A stretch of 64,000 nucleotides of DNA, from positions 94,501-158,500 of the forward strand of contig JAUJYZ010000026.1 of the NCBI GenBank assembly GCA_033675265.1, read 5' to 3'. The translations under genes and the position numbers were made by a program. The DNA comes from Actinostola sp. cb2023 (lineage: Eukaryota > Cnidaria > Anthozoa > Actiniaria > Actinostolidae). Below the pieces are notes generated by a model that had not been told where the DNA came from, made no database searches, and saw only the letters and a program-made list of their open reading frames with translations. Position 1 is the stretch's first letter, and every line of letters starts with the position of its first letter. Positions 1-11,633 of this stretch are shown here, in pieces.

Positions 1-327
1 ATATGGCGTTTTTCTAATTTTTTGCAACCATCATAATCGTTTCCGGTTAACATCCAAAAGGTTTTCCTCGAGACGCGAGTGACAAATAATGACGTAGACT
101 TGCACTTTTATTTAATTCAGCTAGTGAAGACACAAAAGGGATGACAAAAGGATCAGCTACAAGTGCATGAAAAAGTTTAACACACTTGAAAGTATATTTT
201 TATGAAAGTTGAATATAATTTCCGAAAGGATTTTTGAGTATTTTTCTTTTTTCACTTCAAAGTTCAAAACAAGCGAGATAAAATGAATAGTTTTTTCAAT
301 ATTTATGAAACCATTGTCATGGAACGA
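1..327. other. No gene seen; Crypton 3' flank
   Basis: AT-rich sequence with no convincing open frame. It lies downstream of the minus-strand Crypton-like gene and may hold its 3' UTR. Nothing else could be supported. Confidence 0.4.
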
Positions 328-925
328 TCAATCCTCGTCTTCGTCGCTTTCGATGATGTAGCATGGTCTCTTCTTGTGTTCAACTACTTCAGATGCCATC
401 AAGGAAACTGTCCCGTTGAAGACTTGGAACGTACAACTACTTATGGAGCTAACTAATATTGGCACCACAGAACATTTCTTTGGTTGGAGCTGAGGACAGT
501 AGAGGATCCGAAGAGCATGATTTCAACTCTATCGCTGAAGCTGTAGCTAGTTGTGTGTGTCCAATGACTGGTTGACTTGAAGATGTTTGCTCTCTGCTAC
601 ATATCTGGACCTCACTACATCTACTTAGTGTGGATGACATTTGTTGTTGTTGGATTGTACTTGCAGTTTTGTACGACTGTAAACTGTTGATGCTTTTGTG
701 TCCACTCAATTGAGCGACGAAGGTTTCTGGTACGTTTGCGTCTAAGAGTCTGGATATGCAGGTTTTTCTGACTGAATGGTTACTGACTTTCTTGCCAGCT
801 CGTTGAATGCCAACCTTTTCAGCAGCACTGGATAAGAACTTCCCTATTTCATTCTTTCCAAGAGGAGCCTTCATGTACCAAACCGGGTCGTTATCAGCTC
901 GATGATTTCGCACGGCTAAAAAAAA

Positions 926-939
926 GTCTGGAGTCTGGA
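926..939 (-). repeat. 7-bp tandem duplication breaking the Crypton frame
   Basis: GTCTGGA occurs twice head to tail. The two frames of the recombinase meet exactly here: the frame reading ...NAPDS and the frame reading APDFFLAV share the duplicated bases, so one extra 7-bp unit explains the frameshift. Confidence 0.75.
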
Positions 940-950
940 GCATTCATCTC

Positions 951-996
951 GACAGGATGAATGACAGGATGAATGACAGGATGAATGACAGGATGA
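951..996. repeat. 12-bp tandem repeat (GACAGGATGAAT, about 3.8 units)
   Basis: Perfect 12-bp units inside the Crypton recombinase region. Being a multiple of three, they insert HPVI repeats into the recombinase without shifting frame, at a place where related proteins have no such repeat. Confidence 0.85.
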
Positions 997-1877
997 CTTT
1001 CAAAGATCTGATAAAATCTCACAGGACACCTGTTGGTATTTGTGGCAAATGCTTTGGGCTGGAATGCTCTTTGATGGCCATGTTCCTTGCCAGTTCTAGT
1101 CTTGGTGCCTCGTTCTGCCACCCAAACGAGCATGTGATGACCATTAACTGGGTCCTGTTGGAGTTGAACGTCTCCCCAGCGAAGCTTTCTAGTTTCGTCC
1201 CTCGCTCGAAACTCAAAATGTAATGACAGCAGCCACCACACAGTTCGTTGTAGGGAAGCGGGAGATGATTCCCCAAATTCTCCAGACTGAAACAAAGCGT
1301 CTTCTTCTTCGTCAGTTATTGGTGTAGTAGCTTGTGGCTTGTTGCCTTTTCCACAATTGTGTACGAGGAGGCGACGTTTAGCTGCAAGGACTTTTCGTGA
1401 CTTTTGGAAAGCTTCATCTTTCAAAATGTTTGCCAAAGACTTTTTCTCGGTAAGATACCTTTGAATACTTCGCTGGAAACTTGAAATTGTGTCTGGTTCG
1501 TACTCTTCGCCGGTGGATTTGCGTACGCTCATGAAAAACTTTGCTAGGATGTGGTTGTTTATGCTTTTCAGTAGCGTTGTAAAGTGTTCATGTCAGTAAC
1601 AGTTTTTCTTACGGTGTTAGCACTTTTTTGATTGCAAATAAAGCGCTCAATTTCTTCTTGGCTCCCATGAACTTCATCAAGTTCGTGATTTTCGGCTTTC
1701 TCAATTTCCAGTTCGGGATAATTAATTTCAAAAAGAGAAAGATCTTCATCTTCTTCTTCCATGATTAACTTTTCAATCGTTTTCCTTTATTGTTTTCGAC
1801 TTTTTTTGCTTACAGGTAATCGCAAAAACTTAATTTTCAGTGAATGTTTTGAATTTTCCCGGTCTGAGCGAAATAAT

Positions 1878-1914
1878 CAAGTTGGACCGTTTCTATGGTA
1901 ACGGTCCAAACTTG
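1878..1914. repeat. 37-nt near-perfect palindrome
   Basis: CAAGTTGGACCGTT and AACGGTCCAAACTTG are inverted around a short centre. It lies about 115 bp upstream of the Crypton gene start, so it could be a terminal or regulatory hairpin. Its function is unknown. Confidence 0.5.
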
Positions 1915-2090
1915 CAAAATACGCCTTTGGACAGACCGCGCGTCGACCAATAAGAATCCAGGAAATTATCAAGCCATATAATAATATTGTATATCATATT
2001 GTGTGATTGCTTATCTATTATTTCACAATATTTGATTACAAAGTTTAAACTTTTGTTTTACTTATACACATACATCAACTTACATTACTG

Positions 2091-2276
2091 CTATCGTAGT
2101 AGCGGACCTTTCCCATGACAGCACTTTTGTCTTATAGCCTCAGGGCCGGCTTCATCATCACTGATATCGCTCCCATCACTACTTATGGACTCCTTTTTCA
2201 GTACTTGTTTGACAAGATTCTTTTTCTCTTCTGACCAACTGATCAGTTGCAATCCTTGGAGTCGCCTCTGAAGCTT
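2091..2276 (-). other. Possible terminal exon of an unknown gene
   Basis: On the minus strand a pyrimidine-rich TTTTTAG acceptor precedes an open frame of about 60 codons ending in TAG. It contains LISWSEEKKNLVKQVL and an acidic patch SSDGSDISDDE. The composition and acceptor look exonic, but no upstream exon was found and no family was recognised with confidence. It may be the last exon of a multicopy cnidarian gene. Confidence 0.35.
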
Positions 2277-2359
2277 CTAAAAATAATTAAATTTAATTCT
2301 GACGAGCCCTTGATACAGAATAGAATGGTTTCATTCTGAAGGTTCTCAAATTCACAGTA

Positions 2360-2777
2360 CAGTAAAAACCCGCATATAAGAAACTGCAGATTAAGAACCT
2401 CCAGGCTGAAATTTAGCCAATTTTAATGCTTAAAAGCATCCAATATACAAGAACCAGTTCAGCCTGACAAATGAAGCAGGTTCTTATGTGAAAAATGACT
2501 AAAGCTCAGAACACATAGGTACAGTCGGTGCTGAACTTGCAGAAATATTATATTTACTACAGTTGGGTTGTTAATGTTTAGTCTTTCAGGGTCAATAGTT
2601 CACTAATTAAAACAAATTGTAAGGAAATGTACCATATCAGGAACAATAGTGTTTTTCCCTGTAAATAAGAACCTGTTAAGAACCTATTCAGCCTGATTTC
2701 TCACTAGACACCCAATATATAAGAACCATTTCAGTCTGATTTGGAAAAATAGGGGTTCTTTTATGCGTTTTTTTCTG
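2360..2777. mobile_element. Pogo/Tigger-like MITE with TA duplication
   Basis: The left end CAGTAAAAACCCGCATATAAG mirrors the right end TATGCGTTTTTTTCTG, and both are flanked by TA. The interior repeats AAGAACC-type boxes (ATAAGAACC, TTAAGAACC). No coding capacity. TA duplication plus CAGT...ACTG-like ends is typical of pogo-group non-autonomous elements. Confidence 0.6.
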
Positions 2778-2874
2778 TATAGTAAACTCTCATATAAGAT
2801 AATAATAAATCTGATGATCTTCCGAGAGGTAAACTCTGACATGTTTAGGGAAACAAAACAAATGTATATAAAAA

Positions 2875-2945
2875 ATCACATTCAAACCCATGATACCCCA
2901 ATCTCATGACAGCTCACGGCTGTAACCACTGAGCTATTGAGGTAA
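2875..2945 (-). repeat. tRNA-derived SINE-like fragment
   Basis: On the minus strand TAGCTCAGTGG (2937-2927) matches a Pol III A box, and GGGTTTGAA (2889-2881) resembles a B box at the right spacing. No cloverleaf with an intact acceptor stem was found, so it is probably a SINE head, not a tRNA gene. Confidence 0.45.
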
Positions 2946-3715
2946 TCTGATGATCATTGGGACGAAACATGCAATGTATTTCATAACATCTGGTATTGAG
3001 TGGATTGAGGTACGATGAGTGTAGCTTGACAACCAACAGAAGTAATGAGATTGGGGTGTCTCATCACTATGCCTGATGAAGACTAGGCGGTCATAGTTGA
3101 AACGTTGCAAACCAACTTAACGATGATAGTCCAGTATGAGATTTATTATTATCTTATATTTATACTACTGGATGGCTAACCTACACCAATTTAGCTCGAC
3201 TTATCTTGGCCCCCTTCAGACCATCTTATTTACCGTAAATGCTATATTAAGCCCCCTGTCTCTATTATGCCCCCATTTATATAATAATATAATAATAATA
3301 TATTTACACTCTAAGTTTTAAATAAGCCCCCCTCCCTACCCCTCCTAAACAATATTCAAATGAGTTGAGGCTGTAAACATTTAACATGTAACCATATTAT
3401 TTACTCGAACTCTAACATATATGCGTGTGCAGATCAAATAACAAAACTTTGAAAACAAATTTTTAATAAGTCATTGAAATTTGGCATTAAAGTTTTGAGC
3501 TTTTAGGGAGCCCAAATAGAGTAAAAATATTTATTTTGCACAGAAAAGCAATTTCATTATTTTTTCTTGCTTATTTTGTATTTCGTCAAGCTACATATAA
3601 GTATATTTTAACTATTGTAAAAAAGTTATATTGTATTTGTTGTCTATGTTCATATTTCACCAAAGGAAGCCCACAAGCACAGTTTGAGAAATTTACCAGT
3701 AATTCATTGAAACCT
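2946..3715. other. No gene seen
   Basis: AT-rich non-coding sequence. A segment near 3070-3110 (CTGATGAAGACTAGGCGG...GAAACGTTGC) resembles stem sequences often found near Penelope-like and other retroelement ends, but no element boundary could be drawn. Confidence 0.3.
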
Positions 3716-3824
3716 GGGCCCGGTTGTTCGAAAGGCGATTAGTGCTAATCCTGGATTAGCGTCAATAGATTTCTTAAGATTTAATCCTGGATTAGCCCTA
3801 ATCGCCTTTTGAACAACCGGGCCC
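3716..3824. mobile_element. Short palindromic MITE (109 bp)
   Basis: Ends GGGCCCGGTTGTTC and GAACAACCGGGCCC are inverted repeats, and the interior repeats CTGGATTAG. It is nearly all hairpin, with no coding sequence. It resembles abundant GGGCCCGGTTG-ended MITEs in marine animals, but the superfamily is unassigned. Confidence 0.6.
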
Positions 3825-3863
3825 TGATTATTAAGTTTCTAACATGATGTGAAATGTACTTAA

Positions 3864-4874
3864 CCCATTGACTCCTACACCGGCCGAAACCGGCCGTAAA
3901 CATCGATACTGCTTTGAAAAATTCTAACTTTCTGCATTTTCGTAACATCGATCTCATGGCCAGTTATTAGTGACAACTAGATAACTCTTCATATTTTAAC
4001 CTCAAGTAAACTGACTTACAGGTCCGATTTCTGGGCATTAGTTCAATTTGTTTGCCATAAAAATCAAAAATGCGTGTTTTTGACGCAATTTTACACCTCG
4101 AAAATGAACGACATTTGACTTGGATTTTCTTCCAAAATACATCCTTGCGAAACAAAACGGCACTTTCTCAGCAAACTTCCATCTCTCTTCTTGATATATT
4201 CGTGAATTTTTCCCTCTCTCTTCCTTAACTCGCCGAACAATAGCCATTTCCTTAGGACCACTTTCGCTAACACGTGTTTTCCTTCTGCACGCCCGAAAAG
4301 GATGCCGGGAACACCCTGGAATTTTCGACAGAAATCCTCCCGCCATTTCCGTTTTTTAAGAATATATAGAGTGTCGAGCCACTCGGTCCTACAGGCAAAA
4401 TATTGCACCGGTTGCATTCTTTTCAAGTTCAAAGTCGCCAAAAATGCCTTTGTAGGCCCTGGAATCCACCACAGAAAGACCAGAGAGACGATTTCACTTT
4501 GAGTCCGCCATTTTGGAAAATCTCAACAGCTGCCGAAATGTGTTCGTGAATTCGTATCTTCCTCCTGAGTTCTTCCAGGAGAACGGTCTCTACCACACCA
4601 GTCAAGCTTAATGATGCTGTCCTGGGGACTTCTGTGGTGAATAATGGCTATAAACACTCTAAAAATGCAAAATTGGCCTCTTCGAGTAGTAATCACTACT
4701 AGCCCCTATGAGCTCCCAAGAAGAAAGGCAGCACACGTGAAGACGCGAGCCCACAGGCATTCAGAACTGTCAAGATTTCCATGGAAACCCCTTATATGGA
4801 ATCGAAATTTCCTACGACGTGATTAGGTCCAGAAAATCGCTAAAAAAACTCAAAATAGCTCAGGAGCGAATGGG
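3864..4874. mobile_element. piggyBac-like non-autonomous element with TTAA duplications
   Basis: TTAA at 3860-3863 and 4875-4878 flank a 1,011-bp segment starting CCCATTGACTCCT and ending AGGAGCGAATGGG, an imperfect inverted repeat. A TTAA target and CCC ends fit piggyBac. The short open frames inside have no recognisable transposase. Confidence 0.55.
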
Positions 4875-4916
4875 TTAAATATCGCTTTCATTTATTTATC
4901 GAATAACTGCATACCT

Positions 4917-7405
4917 TTAGAAAGCATCACTTATTAGGTATTCATCTATAAGGTCTGGCACTGGTGAGTTGGTACAACTTTGACCTCTGCAAACCTCGCA
5001 AATGACTGAACAATCGAATCCGTGCTTCTTGCAGCTACATCTGGCTGTGTTGCAATCTGTTTTGCAATTACAACGGATCACTTCCAATAAGGAGTTACTT
5101 GCTGGTGGTAGGTTTGTCTGTATTGGAAGTAGCTTTCCTTCCGTTACCTTCCAACACCAGTGTTCTGGCTTCAGCTGTTCTGCTCCCTTCCATTCCTGAA
5201 TTTGGAGATATACCCGTTGACTATGATAAGCTGCCGCTGCTGAAGTAGGTGGAAGACTCTCTGGCTGTACACTTGTGGTACGTGTGGCTGCTTTCTGGCG
5301 GAAACGACTCGTCGCTTTCTTCTGAGTCACTGATGCAGGTCAAGCCGTTCTTGCATGCTTCATTGTCTGCCACGCAGTAGCACCCTTCTGTGCAAGCAAG
5401 TCCTGTGTTGTTGCAGGAGCAGTTTCGCAAGCAGGCAGACTTCTTGCACTTGCACATCGTCAGCTCGAGAAGGCTTTCCGGTGCCGGTGCTTTTGTGATT
5501 AGCAATGGTATAATATATCTCTGTCCCTCACCCATCCATGTCCCTCTGGTGATTCAAGATATTGAATCGCTTCAAGAGCATGCCTCCACACGAATGCCTG
5601 TTAGTTTGATCGCTTTAGATGTTGAAGCAGACAATCAGACGTCGGTGGAAACATTTCGTTTTTCTGCTTTTTCTGGCAGAACATGAGGTAACGCAGCTCA
5701 TCTGAGGTGCTTGTCTTCTTGGATGCTGTATATAGGCTGCAAACATAGGCTTCGCACTTGCCAGCAGTGGTTACATTCAACTCTTGTTCCTCTACGAGAA
5801 GAGACATACTATCTTGGTGGCCAGTACTATGACAGAAACTATCCCACGCCTTTTTGTTTCCAATACCGCCAAAGAGCTGGTCGAATCACAGCCTGTGATT
5901 GCATGGAATCCAGGAAGAGAACTACACATCTTTTCACCCAAAGCATGGGCGATGTCATGGTGCGAGACCACACCTCTGTGCAGTCCAAACTTCTGAAGTG
6001 GCTGACGCTTAGGACGAGGACATCAGTATCCGGCGACTGGATAATGAGTCGTCTATCTGCCCGTACTGCGTGGTTGGCATGCAAGATCATCCTGGTGTCA
6101 GCTTCTTCATGGTTTGATCTGAGTGCTTGGACCTCCCTGCACTGACCTTTTGTCACAGGCACAACTTTCTCACCGTCTCTGAAGCTCCTGTGGGGGGAGC
6201 TTTTCATGACCGAGTCTGCAGAGCGCAGCCGACAGGATTCGCACAGGTTTACCTGGTGTTAAAATATGTAGCACAAATCTGAAAATCTGAATCTATTATG
6301 AAAGGTCAAACTTAGATCAAACGCAACAAATGTCGATTACAACTTCAAACTGCCAATAACGAAACAGGAAGTTAGTATTAAGAGTAAAACTTGTTAAATT
6401 AAGTAATTTAATCCATACCTTATTCTTAGGATTGGCGATGTACTTTCCCCATTGCCTGGGTACTGGAGTGACAGAACCTCCGATCTGCATTTCGAGACCA
6501 ATGTCCGCGTTAACAGTGACTAGTTTGTCGCTGGATTTGACGCAGATCTTCTTATTTACGCTGCTGAACGTCTTGATCTTCAAGTTGGAAATCGGTTCCC
6601 AGAAACCCACGGCGTTGCTGTTAATGCGCTTCTCGACGAAGGCATTCATTTGCTGCCGGCCTTTGTCGGTACTGCGGACTAGATTCTGGGCCACATCTTC
6701 TGGCAGAACTACTCCGGTGGCGATATTAAGAAACGCATCCGGATCGTGAGTAAAAGGATATGTGATCAAGCCTGAAGAATAGCAATCAATCCTCTTCTTG
6801 ACGTCTTCCTCCTCTCGTTTAACTCTCCTCAGAGCTGCTTCCTTGTGCGATGCTCGTTCTCCATCTTGGAGCCCATACATTGCCTTCAGAGCTGAAGTAC
6901 TAGATGCTCGCTCATGGATAGCGTTAAGAATATCGAGTAAACCAGTTCAGAATGTCTCCGGTTGGCTGGTTCATGGAATACAATCGCACTGGAGAAATGC
7001 TTCTACAAGCGTATCTTGAGATTTTGGGTGGTGTAGCTTTCTGGATTAGCGCCTTTCCGTGTGAGAATATCCCGATATTTGCCTAGTAGTGACATCATAT
7101 CATATGCTCTGCCTTGTTCGATACCAGCGGCTAGATCAATTACAAGTTATTGGAAAATGGGGTGAATCTACGGCTTCTCCATTGGCCAGGCAAAGCATGC
7201 TTTTCTTACTGACATATGTCGCTACACAGTTCTTGTGATATTTAGCCTCATTCTCCGTTTACACCATTCAAAATGTCCTTTTCTTTCTGCCGCTAATCGG
7301 CTGCTTTGACAGGCCTCGAATGTGCACACATTAGTCAGATCTCTACTCTTTTTATAAGTCTTGTTGTTACATATCAAACACTTAGACCAATCCACCGGGC
7401 CATCC
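4917..7405 (-). pseudogene. HEEADTR / CXC-domain multicopy gene, broken
   Basis: Fragments in several minus-strand frames line up as one protein of a multicopy family seen in many cnidarians and fishes. In order they are: an N-terminal Cys pair in KCLICNN with STFEAC-like CTFEAC (about 7405-7240), a helical region (6880-6317), a nuclease-like block with HEEADTRM and QSPDTDVLVLSVSHF (6207-5839), a SDELRYLMFCQK block (5807-5601), and two cysteine-rich CXC-type units, CKCKKSACLRNCSC and CNCKTDCNTARCSCKKHG (5535-4917). The acidic HEEAD/PDTDV motifs recall PIN/FEN-type nucleases, but the function is unknown. Frame breaks and missing joins make it a pseudogene, though some gaps may be introns. Confidence 0.65.
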
Positions 7406-7424
7406 CTGGCGGAAATGTCCGTCC

Positions 7425-8555
7425 GTAACTTCTGTAGTTATTTTTCAAATTTGATTTAAAAAAAGGGATACTGAGCGCCATGAACGGAACGTTGAAATTG
7501 AGGCAATGTTTGAGGTACGAAAAAGGAATCTGAAGAAAATGCCATTCCCCAGGAGAGCTTCACTTCTGCTCTTTCAGTTTAGAAAGTTTCAAGCTTGGAA
7601 ATTCAATGTAGCATTTTTGAGAAATAAAACTATTATGCTTGGAACTGTCAAAATTAGCATAATTTTCGACCTGTCTCGGACATTTTTGTCATTAAAACAC
7701 AAAACGTAATGCAAAAACACGACTATATTGCACTTTTACATGATCGCTGCCAACGGATAACAATTTTGGAGTTAATAGGAGTGATTTTCAACCATATTTA
7801 AGCTATTTCAGCCACATAAGCTACTAAAATAGTGACAATTAGCATATTCATTGATCAAATAAACACCGTAGTCTGGCAGGTTCCGAAAATTGTGGTTCTT
7901 CACTCTAAAATGCTTAGAATTTGCTCCAAATAAGATATACAAACAATTAAACTGAGTTCTACTTAAAACTGGCGCTTATTCATGAAGAGTTCGGATATTT
8001 TGACACGCGATCACCGCGATGCTCTACTTTGTTGACAAGCCAATTATGTAACGCAATGTAACTGCTGCAAGTCACGCTACTGCCCTTCGAATAACATTTT
8101 TGCGGCATGAAATAATAGTTTTAATCATAAAATATAATACTAAACAGAATTCATACTTGCTTGAAAGGGTGGAATTTCGTATAGACGTTGTTTAGACAAA
8201 ATTCGTATTTTGCTGTTATCTGATCGACAATCTAAACTAATTTTTACTTTTGCGAGAGTTATTTACGACTGTCGAAACTCAAACATTGTTCAAAATCATT
8301 CCTGTTGACTCGAAGATTGCTTTACACCAGCAGCAATCAACTAAAAGTGCAAGATAGTCGTATTTTGGCATTAAGTTTTGTGTTTGGACGACAAAAATAA
8401 CCGTGAAGCTTTCCTGGGGAATGGCGTTTTCTTCAAATATTTATGTACCATATTCCTTTTTCGTACCTCCAACATTGCCTATATTTCAACGTTCCGTTCA
8501 TGGCGCTCAGTATACCTTTTTAAAGCCAAATTTGAAAAATAACTACAGAAGTTAC
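7425..8555. mobile_element. Long-TIR MITE (about 1.13 kb)
   Basis: The left arm from GTAACTTCTGTAGTTATTTT is repeated inverted at the right end. The arms stay alignable for about 370 bp each, including GCGCCATGAACGGAACGTTG and CATTCCCCAGGAGAGCTTCAC with mismatches. No transposase, and no clear target duplication. It sits just upstream of the HEEADTR-family gene start. Confidence 0.65.
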
Positions 8556-8740
8556 AGAAAAATAAATTATACAGTGGAAAAGAACAAGAAACGTTTATTA
8601 AGTGTACTGAATGTCATTGTTGTAGTGCTAGAGGTGAACACACACAGACAGACTGTTCAAAGTTGCCTTATAATTTAGCCGAAAATGTTCAGTTGTCAGA
8701 CGGGTTTTAAAAAATCGCTGGAACTTTTTAGTATTTTTCC

Positions 8741-9560
8741 CTAAAAGAGGTCATTGAAAGGAATGATATGGCGAAAGAATATTAAATTCGATTTTTTTGA
8801 ATTGACGAAATAGTCTCGATCCTTACTGACGTCCTCTCTTAACAACTTCACAACCTTCTTTGTGTTTTTTTTTTTTTTAGTTTCATACAGCTCTTTCATG
8901 GCATCTATAGAGGCTAACTCTGGTTGACTCTTCAATGAAACAATAATTGGCTTCCAACAATTAGATATGTACTTTGGCTTCTGTATAAGCTCCTGATGAA
9001 CAAGTTGACTTATGATTTGTGAAATATTTTCTTTAGTTCGACTTCTAAAACACTTATAGCTACTCAGTAAGTCAAGAAGGTCTTCATCATATGGGTCAAA
9101 CTCACCCTGTTTACATATATTCAAAACTTCTGCCTCATCTTTAGCTACGTATAATTCAAAAGCTTCAAGAAGGAAATCTTCACTAACAGATGGAATTCTC
9201 ATCAAACAAACAATACCCCATGAATACCCCAGAAATTTCAACTGGGAAATACTTTACCCTATGATACCCATAAACTAGAATTTTGCCTATGGCTTCCCAT
9301 TCTTGGCACCGGAAGTCTAACTTGTCTAACTGACGGCACTTTGTCAGATGCACCTATTGATAGGGATGTAAAAAAATGCTTCCAAAATAGGCTTATGACC
9401 TCACGTAGAACCCCAGAACCTCTACCATTCTCTTACTGTCCACGTTCATTAATGATGACTACATCTAAGTTGTAATTCAAGATGTCAGTATTCTTGAATT
9501 CTTCAATGAGATCCTTCAGTACATCTGTGAATAACCACTTCCTTGACTGGCAGGGATCCT
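8741..9560 (-). pseudogene. HECT-like multicopy gene fragment
   Basis: A 166-codon frame (9241-8741) and broken upstream frames to 9560 match the middle of an expanded animal family related to HECT-type E3 ligases. Recognisable blocks are VVIINERGQ, VLREV...FWK.FFTSL, and further on FELYVAKDE, DEDLLDLLSSYKCF and the QELIQKPKYISNCW block. The family usually continues into a HECT-like GGP.RE.F region, which is absent here, so this is a piece of a gene. A related C-terminal part occurs at 50.8-53 kb. Stops at about 9440 and frame changes support decay. Confidence 0.5.
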
Positions 9561-9603
9561 AAAATAATATAAATGATAACAGTTTGATTTTACATGACAT
9601 AAC

Positions 9604-10952
9604 CAGGAGCCCATTACTAGGAGGTTCATACGACATCATTTGCACAAATTGTGCTATTTTTAGATATGCAAATTTCCGAAGAATTTCAAAATTGAAAAAT
9701 AAAAGGCGGCCAAACGGAAGACGCGCGGACTTGATCCAAAATATTGATATTCTTATTCCATGGAAGTCCAAGTCTTTTCCCTTGCACAAGAACGAGACGA
9801 ACTGTGTACAATGAATGTATCACATGTATCAATAAACTGACATACTGCCAGAGCGCTTAGTGGCGACGTTTAGTTTGGCGACTCACGATGTCGCGAAATT
9901 CTTCTACGTTCTTATACCTATCGCTTCATGTCTATGTGCCGCAAGAATGAAGAGTTTTCTCACAGTGATTTCGACTCTGATGAAGCAAAATCCATCACCT
10001 TCATCATCACTGATATAGTTTTGGATAGCGACGCCAACATATAAGATATTAAACCAACCATACAAATGTGCACTTTGCTAAAGAACTTCTTCGCCAAAAG
10101 ATTGTCGAAAAACAACTGAAACTTTCATCCGATGAACCGTGCCTTAAAGAGCGGCAAAGAACACTAAAACAAGAGGGTTATCTCTGAGTGTATGCGAAGT
10201 TCTTTCACCAAAGGCATCTTCAGTTCAAAGAAGGCAAGAAAGCCGGCACTCCAAGATCAGGAAATAAAATCTCTCTCCAATAAAATCTTCATTCAGGCCA
10301 CAGAAAAAGAAGCTCCCCCCCTGTATATCACTTCGCTGTTTTAGAAGGAACTTTGTGTCAATGTCGAGAATGTTCGACAAAATCCTACTTCAATTAGCTT
10401 TCAAAATTCGTGATTCATTTTGCTGCGTTTCAGACAACAAATGCTAATTACTGCAAAACACACCGGCGGTTTGGAATATTCATAGCTTGGTTCTCACTGC
10501 TAGTCCTGCACACATTTAATTAGGTTCTTCGTAAGAGATTATCCATGATACCAGATCGTTGAATTCCTTCTCAGAAAGAGCCGAAGATGTTCGTTTTTTG
10601 AAGTTTTGATATCAATAATAATACCTGGAGTTAGTTTTTCTGTTTTGTTTTTAATGTTTTCAATCATTGTTCTTCCTCGCTTGATGAAGTACTGAAGTCA
10701 GACGACGAAACTGATCTGAAATTTCACTAGATTCTGATTCTTAACTAGAATCACTGGAATTACACGGTACGCTTTCGGCCGACAAAAGCAAAACAGTGTT
10801 GAATCTTACGTCAAATTCCTATTGTGTAAGACAAGACATGATTGGTTAATCGCGCGGAATTTATAATGAGTGTTCTATTTTTAGCTCAATTTGTGCAAAT
10901 GATGTCGTACAAACCTATTATAGGAGAGGAAGGCTCCTAGTAATGGGCTCCT
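9604..10952. mobile_element. hAT-like non-autonomous element with 8-bp duplication
   Basis: GACATAAC occurs on both sides (9596-9603 and 10953-10960). The ends CAGGAGCCCATTACTAGGAG and its inverted counterpart (TAGTAATGGGCTCCT) are terminal inverted repeats that continue with a shared ATCATTTGCACAAATTG box. CAG-type ends and 8-bp duplications are typical of hAT. No intact transposase in the 1,349-bp body. Confidence 0.75.
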
Positions 10953-11156
10953 GACATAACTTATATAATAGACAATAGAAATAGCACTATACTTAAATAA
11001 AGTTAGTACTATTTCACGCTTTTCTAAATTGCACTCTAGCATGACTTGTGTGAAATTATTGGTAAATCAATAATTGGCTTTCCTTGAAATGGTTTGGGAT
11101 CCCTGTCTCTGCTCAATCCTGGCTTTGGCTTTTCGAGTGGTATCTTTCCCCTGAAT

Positions 11157-11300
11157 TGTGTTTCACGAAACTTTGTTGTGATTTACTAAATTGTTGTGTT
11201 TTACGAATGATTGTTGTGCTTTATGAAAGACTGTTGTGTTTCACGAATGATTGTTGTGTTTCACGAAAAACTTGTGTTTCATGAATGATTGTTGTGCTCG
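11157..11300. repeat. Degenerate tandem repeat (TTGTTGTGTTTCACGAATGA)
   Basis: About six imperfect units of 20-25 bp with the core TTGTTGTG(T/C)TT(C/T)ACGAA. Non-coding. Confidence 0.65.
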
Positions 11301-11393
11301 TGATCAATATTCGGTTATCAATCCATTGTTAAACATGCATTTATGGAAAAATCAATCATGCTAAATTAGAGTTTTCCAAGATTTCCTTGAATA

Positions 11394-11520
11394 AGCGCCC
11401 CCCTCAAATAAGCGCCCCCTCGAATAAGCACCCCCCTCGAATAAGCGCCCCCTCGAATAAGTGCCCCCTCGAATAAGCACCCCCCACCTTTTGACCAAAT
11501 TGTGAAATAAGCGCTCCCCT
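11394..11520. repeat. G/C-tract tandem repeat (AATAAGCGCCCCCTCG)
   Basis: Six to seven units of about 17-20 bp differing in the length of the C tract. An isolated further copy lies at 12766-12786 beyond the fold-back element, suggesting both are edges of one older repeat that was split by that insertion. Confidence 0.75.
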
Positions 11521-11633
11521 CCTCCCCCGTTTTTTCTGGGCTATTACAAAGACCTGAAAACTCGATGTTAGCGTGTCGTGCTTATCATACGTCATTGCCA
11601 TTTACAAACTGTGCCACATATGTCTTGTACAGT

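Larger units (their letters stand above)
328..1762 (-). pseudogene. Crypton-type tyrosine recombinase (DUF3504-like), frameshifted
   Basis: Three frames on the minus strand assemble into one tyrosine-recombinase gene of the Crypton/DUF3504 (ZMYM, QRICH1, KCTD1-like) type. An acidic start (1762-1568) is followed by an N-terminal SAM-like part and a central segment with TVWWLLSLHFEFRARDETRK and the TKTRTG box (1532-894). The C-terminal catalytic half has NHSVRKT (HxxR), SGHK and a candidate nucleophile tyrosine in LQSYK (943-449). An acidic tail, CYIIESDEDED, ends at 328. Such enzymes cut and rejoin DNA through a tyrosine intermediate and drive Crypton transposition. Breaks: a frame change near 1543-1567, a second caused by a 7-bp duplication at 926-939, and a third near 449. 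A 12-bp repeat expansion sits in the middle. The family call is strong; activity is unlikely. Confidence 0.8.
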
